64,000 bases of DNA, from NCBI GenBank assembly GCA_023414355.1, contig JAEZOB010000042.1, positions 327,435 through 391,434 on the forward strand, given 5' to 3'. Below are positions 9,318-16,880 of this stretch, one piece after another. Position 1 is the first letter of the stretch. Each line of letters begins with the position of its first letter. A program made the translations under genes and the position numbers. This stretch comes from Bacillota bacterium (GTDB taxonomy: Bacteria; Bacillota; Clostridia; Lachnospirales; Lachnospiraceae). The notes under the pieces are model-generated. The model was not told where the DNA came from and did no database searches. It was given only the letters and a program-made list of their open reading frames with translations.

Positions 9318-9850
9318 AATGCCAGTATCTCCTTTGCTATTTTTACCATCTCCTCCTCGGAGGCATCTGGTCCGATGATTTTCGCGATATGATCGGCATC
9401 CATAATATTGCCCATTTCTTTTGCGAGATTAAGGAACGTTTTTTTTGCTTTATCAGTCGATTTTTCACTGATACCGATATGTACCAGCTTCGTATTGCCT
9501 GATGCAGAGCCCTTCACAATTTCTTTTCCTCGCATTTTATAGAAACGATTACCCAGCAGAGCTGTCTTATCTAAAACCTTCTTAATATCATAAGAGGTTT
9601 GCCCCCATTGTATCGGTGTCGTATATACCGTCTTTTCTGCTCTGGCAAGTATCGGTAGGATTTCATCCATATCATCTCTCACTACACATTTACCGAATGT
9701 CTTATAATTACAACCCGAGCAGGAATAGCAGGGTTTGATATCCCTTCTGCTCGCCGGGATGAGTACTGCCTCCTCATGCTGCTTAATAAAATACTCATAC
9801 AGCCTTGTTCCAAAGGTTTCTTTCTCCTGATCACTAACGATTGCTATCAT
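9314..9850 (-). CDS. Iron-sulfur flavoprotein (Isf-like, flavodoxin fold)
   Basis: The 178-residue protein has a compact cysteine motif 'CYSCSGCNYKTFGKC' (C-x2-C-x2-C-x7-C), as in archaeal/clostridial Isf proteins, which bind [4Fe-4S] plus FMN. The following 'VVRDDMDEIL' is also typical. Isf proteins reduce O2 or H2O2 or relay electrons from ferredoxin. The open frame extends further upstream inside the previous gene, but AAAGGAG lies about 10 nt before ATG 9848-9850. The start is therefore there, 1 bp after the neighbour's stop. Confidence 0.85.
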   Translation of the reverse strand: MIAIVSDQEKETFGTRLYEYFIKQHEEAVLIPASRRDIKPCYSCSGCNYKTFGKCVVRDDMDEILPILARAEKTVYTTPIQWGQTSYDIKKVLDKTALLGNRFYKMRGKEIVKGSASGNTKLVHIGISEKSTDKAKKTFLNLAKEMGNIMDADHIAKIIGPDASEEEMVKIAKEILAL

Positions 9851-9851
9851 A

Positions 9852-10370
9852 TTATCGTAACTCCTTTGTATAGTCGATGAGCGGGCTGATATAAGCCCGA
9901 TCCGAATGATCTGTGGAGGAAGCAAGAGCCTTCATCATATTGGTCTCATCCTCAGTACGATTCTGCTTCTTGGCCAAGGATTTACACATCATTTTAAGCA
10001 TACTTTTTGATAAGAAGCCCATGGTCTCATAATTGATTCCACCTTCAAAATAAAAAAACGGGATATCCTTCTGCTCTGAAGCTGTCAAATTATCATTTTT
10101 AATTTTTTCAATAGCTTTTGTATCCGCCATTCCTGTCATCCCGGTAGCAAATACGATCAGCTTCTTTGCCCTGATCAAAGAGTTTGCTTTGATTTTATCG
10201 AAACCGGCAATTTTACCGGCCATCAGCCAGCCTCCATAGATGATGACATCGCAATCCGAATAAGCAGCCTGTTTCAGTGGCATCGCCTTGCATCCCAGTT
10301 CCTGTGCAATCCACTCTCCATACTTTCTGGTAAATCCGGTCTTACTGTTATATACTACGATAGTCTTCAT
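9852..10370 (-). CDS. Flavodoxin domain protein
   Basis: The 172-residue protein begins with the FMN-phosphate loop 'VYNSKTGFTRKYGEWIA', followed by 'DVIIYGGWLMAG' and 'ATGM', as in the flavodoxin_5 family. It probably acts as an FMN electron carrier or quinone reductase-like protein in the cytoplasm. It overlaps the MarR gene stop by 4 bp (ATGA) and is followed directly by the Isf-like gene. The operon order is FMN-binding protein, MarR, flavodoxin, Isf-like protein, oxidoreductase. Confidence 0.85.
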   Translation of the reverse strand: MKTIVVYNSKTGFTRKYGEWIAQELGCKAMPLKQAAYSDCDVIIYGGWLMAGKIAGFDKIKANSLIRAKKLIVFATGMTGMADTKAIEKIKNDNLTASEQKDIPFFYFEGGINYETMGFLSKSMLKMMCKSLAKKQNRTEDETNMMKALASSTDHSDRAYISPLIDYTKELR

Positions 10371-10834
10371 AGTGTTACCCCTTTCATAGTTCTGATATTA
10401 TACTCTATTTTACTGATTGTTTTTAATGCGATTGCCAGTTCCTCAGCATTCACATTTTGATACATTGCCTGAAAGAATTCATTTACGCTTTTATCATATT
10501 TTTCGTTCAGCCAGTTCATTTTATCTGTCATGGCGATACGAAGTTTTCTCCTGTCAACAGGGTCTATATAGGTCCTAACAAAACCGCATTTCTCAAGCTT
10601 TAAGACAATCTGCTTTACATTCTGGTGGGAGCTTCCCATGACATCGGAGAGTTCATTGATTGTCGGCGCATTCCCGCGAAATAGGTTCAGACAGATCAAA
10701 AGATAGAATTGCTTAAAGGTAATTTCCTGATAAAAGGTATCTCCTACAGCCTGCATCTGATTGCAAAGTGCCATAAGTGTACCAATAAAAATATGCTCAT
10801 TATCATACCCCTCCAGCATTTCCTCTCTATTCAT
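10367..10834 (-). CDS. MarR-family transcriptional regulator
   Basis: The 155-residue winged-helix protein has 'LSDVMGSSHQNVKQIVLKLE' as recognition helix and 'DPVDRRKLRIAMT' as the wing. Nine extra codons upstream are open, but AAAGGAG lies 9 nt before ATG 10832-10834. The gene overlaps the FMN-binding protein gene by 8 bp. It probably controls this redox operon through the two GTAATATxTTAC palindromes at the operon promoter. Its ligand is unknown; a quinone or flavin-related compound is an inference from context. Confidence 0.9.
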   Translation of the reverse strand: MNREEMLEGYDNEHIFIGTLMALCNQMQAVGDTFYQEITFKQFYLLICLNLFRGNAPTINELSDVMGSSHQNVKQIVLKLEKCGFVRTYIDPVDRRKLRIAMTDKMNWLNEKYDKSVNEFFQAMYQNVNAEELAIALKTISKIEYNIRTMKGVTL

Positions 10835-11231
10835 TCTTCGCTGCTCCTTTCGCCAATGCATTACTTACTGCACTCTTGATCACTTCACTTGAGGAAGTTG
10901 CTCCGCTCACACTATCTACCTGATATGTATTATCTGCTATCATATCCTTTACGATATTCTCTGCCTTGGCACCCTTGCCGTTCACATGTCTCACTATCTT
11001 AATGTCCTGGATTTTCTTATCCTTTACTGTAACCTCCACTGTAACCTTCACCAGACTGGTTTCAGAGATACCTTCATAAGTACCATCAGCCACATCTTCC
11101 ATATTAACCTCAGCATACTTCAGATTTTTCATATCACTTCCGGCTTTCACGAACAGAGTAATCGTCATAATTACGAGTACTAATACGAATACACCAAATA
11201 CAATTCCAAAAATCTTTAATCCCTTTTTCAT
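10827..11231 (-). CDS. Membrane-anchored FMN-binding domain protein
   Basis: The 134-residue protein has one N-terminal membrane helix (about residues 7-29) and an FMN_bind domain ending in 'VDSVSGATSSSEVIKSAV'. The SGATSSS motif is where FMN is covalently attached to Thr in RnfG/NqrC-type domains. It is probably extracytoplasmic and passes electrons at the membrane. It is the first gene of the redox operon. Confidence 0.88.
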   Translation of the reverse strand: MKKGLKIFGIVFGVFVLVLVIMTITLFVKAGSDMKNLKYAEVNMEDVADGTYEGISETSLVKVTVEVTVKDKKIQDIKIVRHVNGKGAKAENIVKDMIADNTYQVDSVSGATSSSEVIKSAVSNALAKGAAKNE

Positions 11232-11253
11232 TTTCTTCCCTCATCTCAATTAT

Positions 11254-11308
11254 GTAATATGTTACATTTTATGATATGTAATATATTACTTATATTTTGG
11301 TTTGTCAA
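11254..11308 (-). promoter_or_regulatory. Promoter with two MarR-type palindromes for the redox operon
   Basis: On the minus strand, -35 TTGACA (11303-11308) and -10 TATATT (11280-11285) are 17 bp apart. GTAATATATTAC (11278-11289) covers the -10, and GTAATATGTTAC (11254-11265) lies 24 bp further downstream. They are probable binding sites for the MarR regulator encoded in the operon. Confidence 0.75.
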
Positions 11309-11374
11309 TAGGAATTACAAAAATTTTCATCTCCAGAATAATACAAATCATAATCTACATCTGTTAGCTTATAA

Positions 11375-11480
11375 CAAAAAAGAGGCTTACTCTATCAAGG
11401 ATATGCTCTTCCTGATCACAGACCGTCGCATTTCATCCGTCTGCAATCAGGGAGTACCTTATAGCTTCCGCCTCTTTCCT
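11375..11480 (-). terminator. Long-stem terminator of msrA
   Basis: AAAAAAGAGGC (from 11375) pairs with the GCCTCTTT block ending near 11478. An inner stem pairs TCCTGATCACAGAC with GTCTGCAATCAGG. On the minus strand it ends in a T-run just after msrA. The head is larger than in a simple terminator. Confidence 0.6.
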
Positions 11481-11489
11481 TCATCTGAT

Positions 11490-12008
11490 TTAGATTTTAC
11501 TGATATCCTTAGCAAGCTTTACTTTTTCGAATTTATCCTTACCGATATGGCAATAACCATTCGGATTCTTATCGAGATAGCTCTGATGGTATTCTTCGGC
11601 TCTGTAAAAATTAAGCATAGGCTTTACTTCGATCGCAATTTTCTCCGTATACCTTTTCTGTAGCTCCGCGATAGAGTGAAGAATGACTTCTTCGTCTTCA
11701 GCATCCACATAATAGATCCCTGTTCTGTATTGGCTTCCGACATCTCCGCCCTGCTTATTGATGCTTAAAGGGTTAATCACATCATAATATAACTCCAGCA
11801 GATAAGGTAAGCCAAGAATCACATTCTCATAGACCACATGAACGGTCTCCGCATGTCCGGTATTATGATGACAGACCTCTTCATAAGAGGGTTTGACGGT
11901 AGTTCCATTCGCGTAACCGACTTCTGTACTGAGAACCCCGTTTGCTCCGGCTAAGTACTTCTCTGTCCCCCAGAAGCAACCGCCTGCAAGATAAATTTCT
12001 TTTTTCAT
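11490..12008 (-). CDS. msrA: Peptide methionine-S-sulfoxide reductase
   Basis: The 172-residue protein has the catalytic 'GGCFWGTEKYL', with Cys in GCFWG attacking the sulfoxide, plus 'GHAETVHVVY', 'QYRTGIYYVD' and 'YRAEEYHQSYL'. It reduces S-methionine sulfoxide in proteins using thioredoxin, repairing oxidative damage in the cytoplasm. Its length matches the family. It is preceded by AAGGAAGGG and followed by its own terminator. No msrB is fused or adjacent. Confidence 0.96.
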   Translation of the reverse strand: MKKEIYLAGGCFWGTEKYLAGANGVLSTEVGYANGTTVKPSYEEVCHHNTGHAETVHVVYENVILGLPYLLELYYDVINPLSINKQGGDVGSQYRTGIYYVDAEDEEVILHSIAELQKRYTEKIAIEVKPMLNFYRAEEYHQSYLDKNPNGYCHIGKDKFEKVKLAKDISKI

Positions 12009-12043
12009 TCCTAACCCTTCCTTTCATAATAAATCACATTAAC

Positions 12044-12994
12044 TCAGAAATAGATCTGACGTGTCGTAAACTCCTGCTCTCGAAATAAGCTCTCTACAGC
12101 TGCCTCATAATCATGAAACCTCTCTGCTTTTTTGATTTTTTTGGCATACTTCTCATGATTGGAAAACGGCATAATCAAGTAATACCAGAGTTCCTTCATC
12201 TTGAATAAGACATTCCTGTCACCGGACATTACCTTTTGGTAATCCTGATATATTCTGTCATGGAACTCTTTTATTTGTTCCTTTTCAGGAAAATTCTGAC
12301 CTTGTAGGTATCCGATTAGTCCAGGATTAGCAAGTAATCCCCTTCCAAGCATGATCGTACTGATCTCCGGAAAGTCCTCCTGAAATTTTTCATAATCCTC
12401 TACAGTAAAAATATTACCATTGTAACAAAGTGGATTTTTGCTTAATCTGACCGCCTCCCTAAAGATATGCAGATTTGGTTTATTCTTATAAAAATCTTTT
12501 TGAACTCTCGGATGAATGATTAGCTCCGTGATCGGATATTGATTAAATAGTTCTATCAGTTTGTAGAATTCCTCCGGATTCTCGATACCAATTCTGGTTT
12601 TTACTGATATTTTTGTAACCGATGCTGCATAAATCTCCTGCAGAAATAAGTTAAGCATCTCCGGTTTAGCCAGAAAGCCGGCTCCCTTATACTTAGCCAC
12701 TACTGTTCCCGAGGGACAGCCCAGATTCAGGTTGACCTCCTGATATCCTAGTTCTTTGATCAGTCTGGAAGTCTCAATAAAATCCTCTGCTTTATTAGTC
12801 AATAACTGCGGCACCAGGGTAACACGATTATGCTCCGGCAGAATATCGTTCATTTCCTTCGCTCTTAGATTTTGATTTTGCGTGGCAGCGATAAAGGGGG
12901 AAAAATATTTATCAGGACCAGAAAAATATGTATGCTGTGCATTGCGATAAATATATCCTGTAATTCCCTCCATTGGTGCGAAATAAAACTTCAT
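12044..12994 (-). CDS. tRNA-dihydrouridine synthase
   Basis: The 316-residue FMN TIM-barrel protein begins 'FYFAPMEGITGYIYR' and contains 'NLNLGCPSGTVVAKYKGAG', whose Cys is the general acid, plus 'SVKTRIGIE' and 'IMLGRGLLANPGLIG'. It reduces uridine to dihydrouridine in tRNA with NADPH. Which Dus subfamily it belongs to was not resolved. It lies 35 bp upstream of msrA on the same strand. Confidence 0.94.
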   Translation of the reverse strand: MKFYFAPMEGITGYIYRNAQHTYFSGPDKYFSPFIAATQNQNLRAKEMNDILPEHNRVTLVPQLLTNKAEDFIETSRLIKELGYQEVNLNLGCPSGTVVAKYKGAGFLAKPEMLNLFLQEIYAASVTKISVKTRIGIENPEEFYKLIELFNQYPITELIIHPRVQKDFYKNKPNLHIFREAVRLSKNPLCYNGNIFTVEDYEKFQEDFPEISTIMLGRGLLANPGLIGYLQGQNFPEKEQIKEFHDRIYQDYQKVMSGDRNVLFKMKELWYYLIMPFSNHEKYAKKIKKAERFHDYEAAVESLFREQEFTTRQIYF

Positions 12995-12996
12995 TA

Positions 12997-13080
12997 TTAC
13001 TTGTCCCCTTTCTTTACGCTGGTCATATCACTGATGAATGCAGCTCCCAGAATAAAAACCGCTCCTAGGATCAGCCATAA
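12997..13080 (-). pseudogene. Possible tiny membrane peptide with disrupted start, upstream of dus
   Basis: A 27-codon frame ending at 12997-12999 reads LWLILGAVFILGAAFISD followed by a basic tail, like a one-helix membrane peptide. GAAGGAG lies just upstream. The only nearby ATG is in a different frame, which stops after 14 codons. Either a base was gained or lost near the start, or the frame is fortuitous. Confidence 0.25.
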
Positions 13081-13161
13081 AGATCTCCTTCAGTAGTATC
13101 ATATTACTCAATACAGCTAACTTACAATTTATTATACCATGCCGTATGAATTCTGCCACAC

Positions 13162-13210
13162 AAAAAAAGACTTTTGCTGAGGTAGCTCACATTGTGCAAA
13201 AGTCTCTTTG
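13162..13210 (-). terminator. Rho-independent terminator of the sugar ABC operon
   Basis: Perfect arms AGACTTTTGC/GCAAAAGTCT, followed on the minus strand by seven T residues, lie 18 bp after the last permease gene. Confidence 0.85.
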
Positions 13211-13227
13211 TTTCCCTCTATCCCTGA

Positions 13228-14076
13228 TTATTCCTTAACCCCACCTAAGGCAACACCTGCAATAATATATTTCGATAACAGGAAATATACGATAAACAGA
13301 GGTAACACTGTGAGTGCCAGTCCTAAGTAAATTGATCCCAGTTCAGCCTTATAGATATCTCCTCTCAGTAAGCTTACCATGATCGGTAAAGTAGCTTTTC
13401 TCTGATCTGTTAGTAAAACCATTGGCATAAATAAGGAGTTCCAGCTTCCTACGAAGGCAAAAATTGCCTGAGTCGCAATCGCGGGCTTCATAATCGGAAT
13501 GATAATTCTATTGAAGATAGAAAACTCGCCTGCACCGTCGATTCGACCCGAAGCCACAATGTCAAGATGTAAAGATGCCAACAGATACTGTCTCATAAAG
13601 AATACAACGGTAGGTGCAGCGATTGCAGGTAAAATCAGCGGTAAGAAATTATTTGTCAGATGAATTCTATACATAAGCTGATAAAAACCGATCGAGGTAA
13701 CCTGCGCAGGGATCATCATAACCGCTAAGATAAAGGTAAAGAACGGCTGACGAAGCCTCCAATCATAAGCAACCAGGGCATAAGCTGTCAGGGATGAAAA
13801 ATACACGGTACATAAAGTAACACCTGTAGATATTATCATGGAATTGATAAAACCTCTGACCGGATTAAATGCCTTCCCCACAAAAACCTGAAAGTTATCA
13901 AGGAGATGAACTGAAGGAATTAGTGATAGTGCATGCTGCTGTATCTCAGGAGTATTACGGGTAGCATTCACAGCCATAATCCAGAAAGGTAGTATACTTA
14001 AAATAGCTAAGAAGATACATACAATATAGATTACAGCTTTGATCATGCGTCCTGCAGTACTTACTTCATGTCTCAT
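13228..14076 (-). CDS. Carbohydrate ABC importer permease, MalG/UgpE type
   Basis: The 282-residue protein has six membrane helices. The EAA-like loop (family consensus EAA---G---------I-LP) appears here as 'ASGRIDGAGEFSIFNRIIIP', the contact site for the ATPase. The C-terminus 'YIIAGVALGGVKE' is typical of CUT1 permeases. The open frame extends 13 codons upstream, but GGAGG lies 5-6 nt before ATG 14074-14076. It forms a CUT1 importer with the genes at 14215 and 15305. The ATPase is not encoded here and is presumably a shared MsmK-like subunit. Confidence 0.93.
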   Translation of the reverse strand: MRHEVSTAGRMIKAVIYIVCIFLAILSILPFWIMAVNATRNTPEIQQHALSLIPSVHLLDNFQVFVGKAFNPVRGFINSMIISTGVTLCTVYFSSLTAYALVAYDWRLRQPFFTFILAVMMIPAQVTSIGFYQLMYRIHLTNNFLPLILPAIAAPTVVFFMRQYLLASLHLDIVASGRIDGAGEFSIFNRIIIPIMKPAIATQAIFAFVGSWNSLFMPMVLLTDQRKATLPIMVSLLRGDIYKAELGSIYLGLALTVLPLFIVYFLLSKYIIAGVALGGVKE

Positions 14077-14118
14077 TATTGCCTCCATTCCGCCGCCATA
14101 CAGCGGCACAAACAATAC

Positions 14119-14215
14119 CTGAAAGAAGTTCGAAATGAAATTCCAATGGATTTCATTTTGGAGTTCTTTCTAATGCGAATATGGTTTCATTCGCAATGTG
14201 AAAATGATTTTCTTT
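14119..14215. repeat. Modular hairpin repeat (family B), short copy
   Basis: It contains the module AATGAAATTCC-loop-GGATTTCATT, then a second hairpin with arms ATGCGAAT/ATTCGCAA around ATGGTTTC, then AATGTGAAAATGATTTTC. The same module order occurs at 23090-23163 and 56700-56796 with different stem sequences. It lies between the two permease genes. Confidence 0.65.
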
Positions 14216-15195
14216 CACTCTTTCCTCCCAGATTCTTTTAGAGATTTCTTATAAGCTTTTCTCATCGCTCTTTCCTGCTTAGCAAGCTTAGAGGCGGACT
14301 TATCACGCATAAGATAGAATACAAGGAGCGATAAAGCAGAAATAATGATAAACATCATCATGCTTGCAGCAGCTGCTCTATTATAGAGATAGCTTCCGGA
14401 AAATGCCTGATTATAAATAAATACACTTGTGGTAAGCGTAGCATTATCAGGCCCGCCAAGGAGATACAGTCTGGGGATATCAAACATCTGTAAACCACCG
14501 ATTAAGCTTGTAATGAGGGTATACACCAGAATCGTTCTCAAGTTCGGTAAAGTAACAAAGAAGAAGATCTGCGGACCTGATGCTCCGTCAATTTCTGCTG
14601 CCTCAAACAGCTCCGGATTGATTCCTAATACACCCGAAATTAATACAATCATCGTATATCCATACCACATCCAGAATTGAATAAATGCTACCACTCCTCT
14701 GGCAGATGCTTTACTGACAGAAAAGTTGAAGGGTTCATTAAGTACCCCCAGTGATTGTAATATGTCGTTCGCCGGTCCGATCGGATAACTGAAAATTGCA
14801 TTAAACAATATCGCTATCGTCGCAGCTGTAATAATATTCGGCATATAGAAAATAACTTTAAAAAAGCCTTGACCCTTAATCTTGCGACGATGATTGGTAA
14901 ACCAAGCTGTAAGAAGGAGTGCAAGCAGAATCTGCGGAATGAAGTTAACCAACCAAATGATAACCGTATTGGATAACGACTTAGTGAAGGAAGGATTCTT
15001 CAAAACAGTTATAAAATTCTTAAAAGGCTCATTTTTCAAGAAATGGAAGCTCGTCGCCCCCAGACCTTTGAAATCGGTAAAGCCAATGACAGCAGTATAA
15101 ATAATGGGATATAATGAAAAGAAAAGAAATGCAAGTACAAAAGGAATGCAAAAGATATAACCATACTTTGCGTAACTGACGCTCTTACGTCGCAT
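14215..15195 (-). CDS. Carbohydrate ABC importer permease, MalF/UgpA type
   Basis: The 326-residue protein has six membrane helices and the EAA loop 'EAAEIDGASGPQIFFFVTLP', the docking site for the ATPase in CUT1 sugar importers. A basic C-terminal tail follows the last helix. AGGAGG precedes the start. It is the middle gene of the importer operon, 109 bp downstream of the binding-protein gene. The sugar is not predictable because no hydrolase or regulator gene is adjacent. Confidence 0.93.
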   Translation of the reverse strand: MRRKSVSYAKYGYIFCIPFVLAFLFFSLYPIIYTAVIGFTDFKGLGATSFHFLKNEPFKNFITVLKNPSFTKSLSNTVIIWLVNFIPQILLALLLTAWFTNHRRKIKGQGFFKVIFYMPNIITAATIAILFNAIFSYPIGPANDILQSLGVLNEPFNFSVSKASARGVVAFIQFWMWYGYTMIVLISGVLGINPELFEAAEIDGASGPQIFFFVTLPNLRTILVYTLITSLIGGLQMFDIPRLYLLGGPDNATLTTSVFIYNQAFSGSYLYNRAAAASMMMFIIISALSLLVFYLMRDKSASKLAKQERAMRKAYKKSLKESGRKE

Positions 15196-15304
15196 AAGCG
15201 TTCACCTCCTAATTTTGTAAGTATATATCACCTTATACCCAAACATAAGATAGGGAGCGGACGAAAAGCTCCTCCGCCCGCCCCTGGTTTGGATAAGAAA
15301 CATA

Positions 15305-16705
15305 TTATTCCACTACAACATCCAAGTTATCTGCTACCTGCTGCTTAAAGTCAGCGACAGCCTGCTCACGTGTTTTATTACCGGCAGTGTACTCACGTAC
15401 CTGATCCCGCCAGTATGTGTTGATTGTCTCATCGTACTGAGTCAGATTCTTACCGTTCGCATTCTTTCCGGCAGGGACAAAAACATCAAACATATTCTGG
15501 CCGCCAAGGAAAGGAACAGAACCATCAGACTTCTTCATCACTGTACCGGAAGCAACAGCATCCTTTGTTCCCGCTTTGTTTAATAAACCATTTGCCCATA
15601 AATACTGAAGACCTGTTTCTGAGCTGTCAAGAGTAATCCACTTCAGGATCCTACCGACTGATGCTGGGATCTTAGTATTCTTGTTACCAAGAACCCAGGT
15701 ACCGCCCCAGAAGAAGCCGATCGGAGACTCACAAACTGCCCAGTCCCCACTTGTCTCCTGAGTATTATTAGCCAATACATAGTTAATAAACCAAGCAGGA
15801 CCAAAGAAACCGAAAATTTTCTGAGCTCCGGCATCCTTCATATCCGCAAACCAAGCATCCTGCCAGTCTCTGGTATCATTGTAGTAGCCCTTTTCTTTTA
15901 ACTTCATAGAAAGGTCTAAGAAAGCTTCACGCTTAGGATCGATATAAAGCTTGCCATCAACGATCCAACCCTGATCTGAGCTGTTTTCAACAGCATGCCA
16001 GATGTCACCGTCACCGGATACGATACCGTATCCCTTAGCCTTTAAATCTGCTGCTGCTGCGTAGAACTTATCCCATCCGGGACCAATCTTATCTTTAATT
16101 GTTGCCGGATCATCTGTGCCCCATACATCCTTGGCGATAGAACGACGATAGATAAATGCACCGCCGGTAGCCTGGTATCCAAGGCCTACTAAATTACTAT
16201 CAGGATTAGTTCCGATGTCAACGGTATACTGAGCGATATCAGCCTCCTTTAAGAGGTTGTCTACATCCATACCAAGATCCTTATAGGACGCAGCATACTG
16301 ATACGCATCACCCTTCGTATACTTTAAAACAAAGGCAGCCTCTGCTGCATAGATGTCAGGTGCATCAGCACCTCCTGCTGCAAGTGCTTGATCCAGTGCG
16401 GGCTGATAAGCACCATCCGTAGTAGCAATTACGGTAGGTTTAATCTCAAGAGCGAAATCAGGGTTTGCTTCCTTAAACTTCGCCATCATGCCAGGTATTT
16501 CTTCTGTGAAGGCCCAAAGGTTAAGAGTCTTCACACTTGCATCATCTGTAACAGTAGCTGCCGGTGCTTTCGTAGCAGCTGTGGTGGGTGCCACGGTTGT
16601 ATTAGCCGGGGTATTGGTATTGTCTGTTGTTACTTTCTTACCGCAACCTGTTACCATAGTAACAAGGAGTGTAATGCAAAGCAGAATTGTTATAAAACGT
16701 TTCAT
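15305..16705 (-). CDS. Extracellular sugar-binding lipoprotein (CUT1 family)
   Basis: The N-terminus is a lipoprotein signal with lipobox 'VTGC' (Cys near residue 21), followed by a Thr/Ala-rich linker (about 25-55) and a family-1 solute-binding fold with 'LNLWAFTEEIPGMMAKFKEA' near its start, 466 residues in all. It captures a sugar or oligosaccharide outside the membrane and hands it to the two permeases downstream. The ATG at 16703-16705 is chosen because GGAGGG lies 6 nt upstream; an in-frame TTG precedes it directly. The inverted repeat at 16724-16770 lies just upstream. Confidence 0.93.
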   Translation of the reverse strand: MKRFITILLCITLLVTMVTGCGKKVTTDNTNTPANTTVAPTTAATKAPAATVTDDASVKTLNLWAFTEEIPGMMAKFKEANPDFALEIKPTVIATTDGAYQPALDQALAAGGADAPDIYAAEAAFVLKYTKGDAYQYAASYKDLGMDVDNLLKEADIAQYTVDIGTNPDSNLVGLGYQATGGAFIYRRSIAKDVWGTDDPATIKDKIGPGWDKFYAAAADLKAKGYGIVSGDGDIWHAVENSSDQGWIVDGKLYIDPKREAFLDLSMKLKEKGYYNDTRDWQDAWFADMKDAGAQKIFGFFGPAWFINYVLANNTQETSGDWAVCESPIGFFWGGTWVLGNKNTKIPASVGRILKWITLDSSETGLQYLWANGLLNKAGTKDAVASGTVMKKSDGSVPFLGGQNMFDVFVPAGKNANGKNLTQYDETINTYWRDQVREYTAGNKTREQAVADFKQQVADNLDVVVE

Positions 16706-16723
16706 CAAAATCCCTCCTCATAA

Positions 16724-16770
16724 TAATTAAAGTGTCATAAGCACTTAGGGTGCATATGACACTTTAATTA
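16724..16770. promoter_or_regulatory. 15-bp perfect inverted repeat upstream of the sugar ABC operon
   Basis: TAATTAAAGTGTCAT (16724-16738) and ATGACACTTTAATTA (16756-16770) are exact reverse complements; inside them GCAC pairs with GTGC. It sits directly before the binding-protein ribosome site. It may be an operator or leader hairpin for the importer, or a terminator of the upstream gene. The T-tract is poor, so a regulatory role is favoured. Confidence 0.6.
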
Positions 16771-16880
16771 ATGATTATTCATCAAGGAATATTATTACCC
16801 TTTCTTGTACAAATATTTCATAAATTCGACAGGATACTTTCGGTAATAATGGCCTTTCTTATTATCACAATATGGAATTT

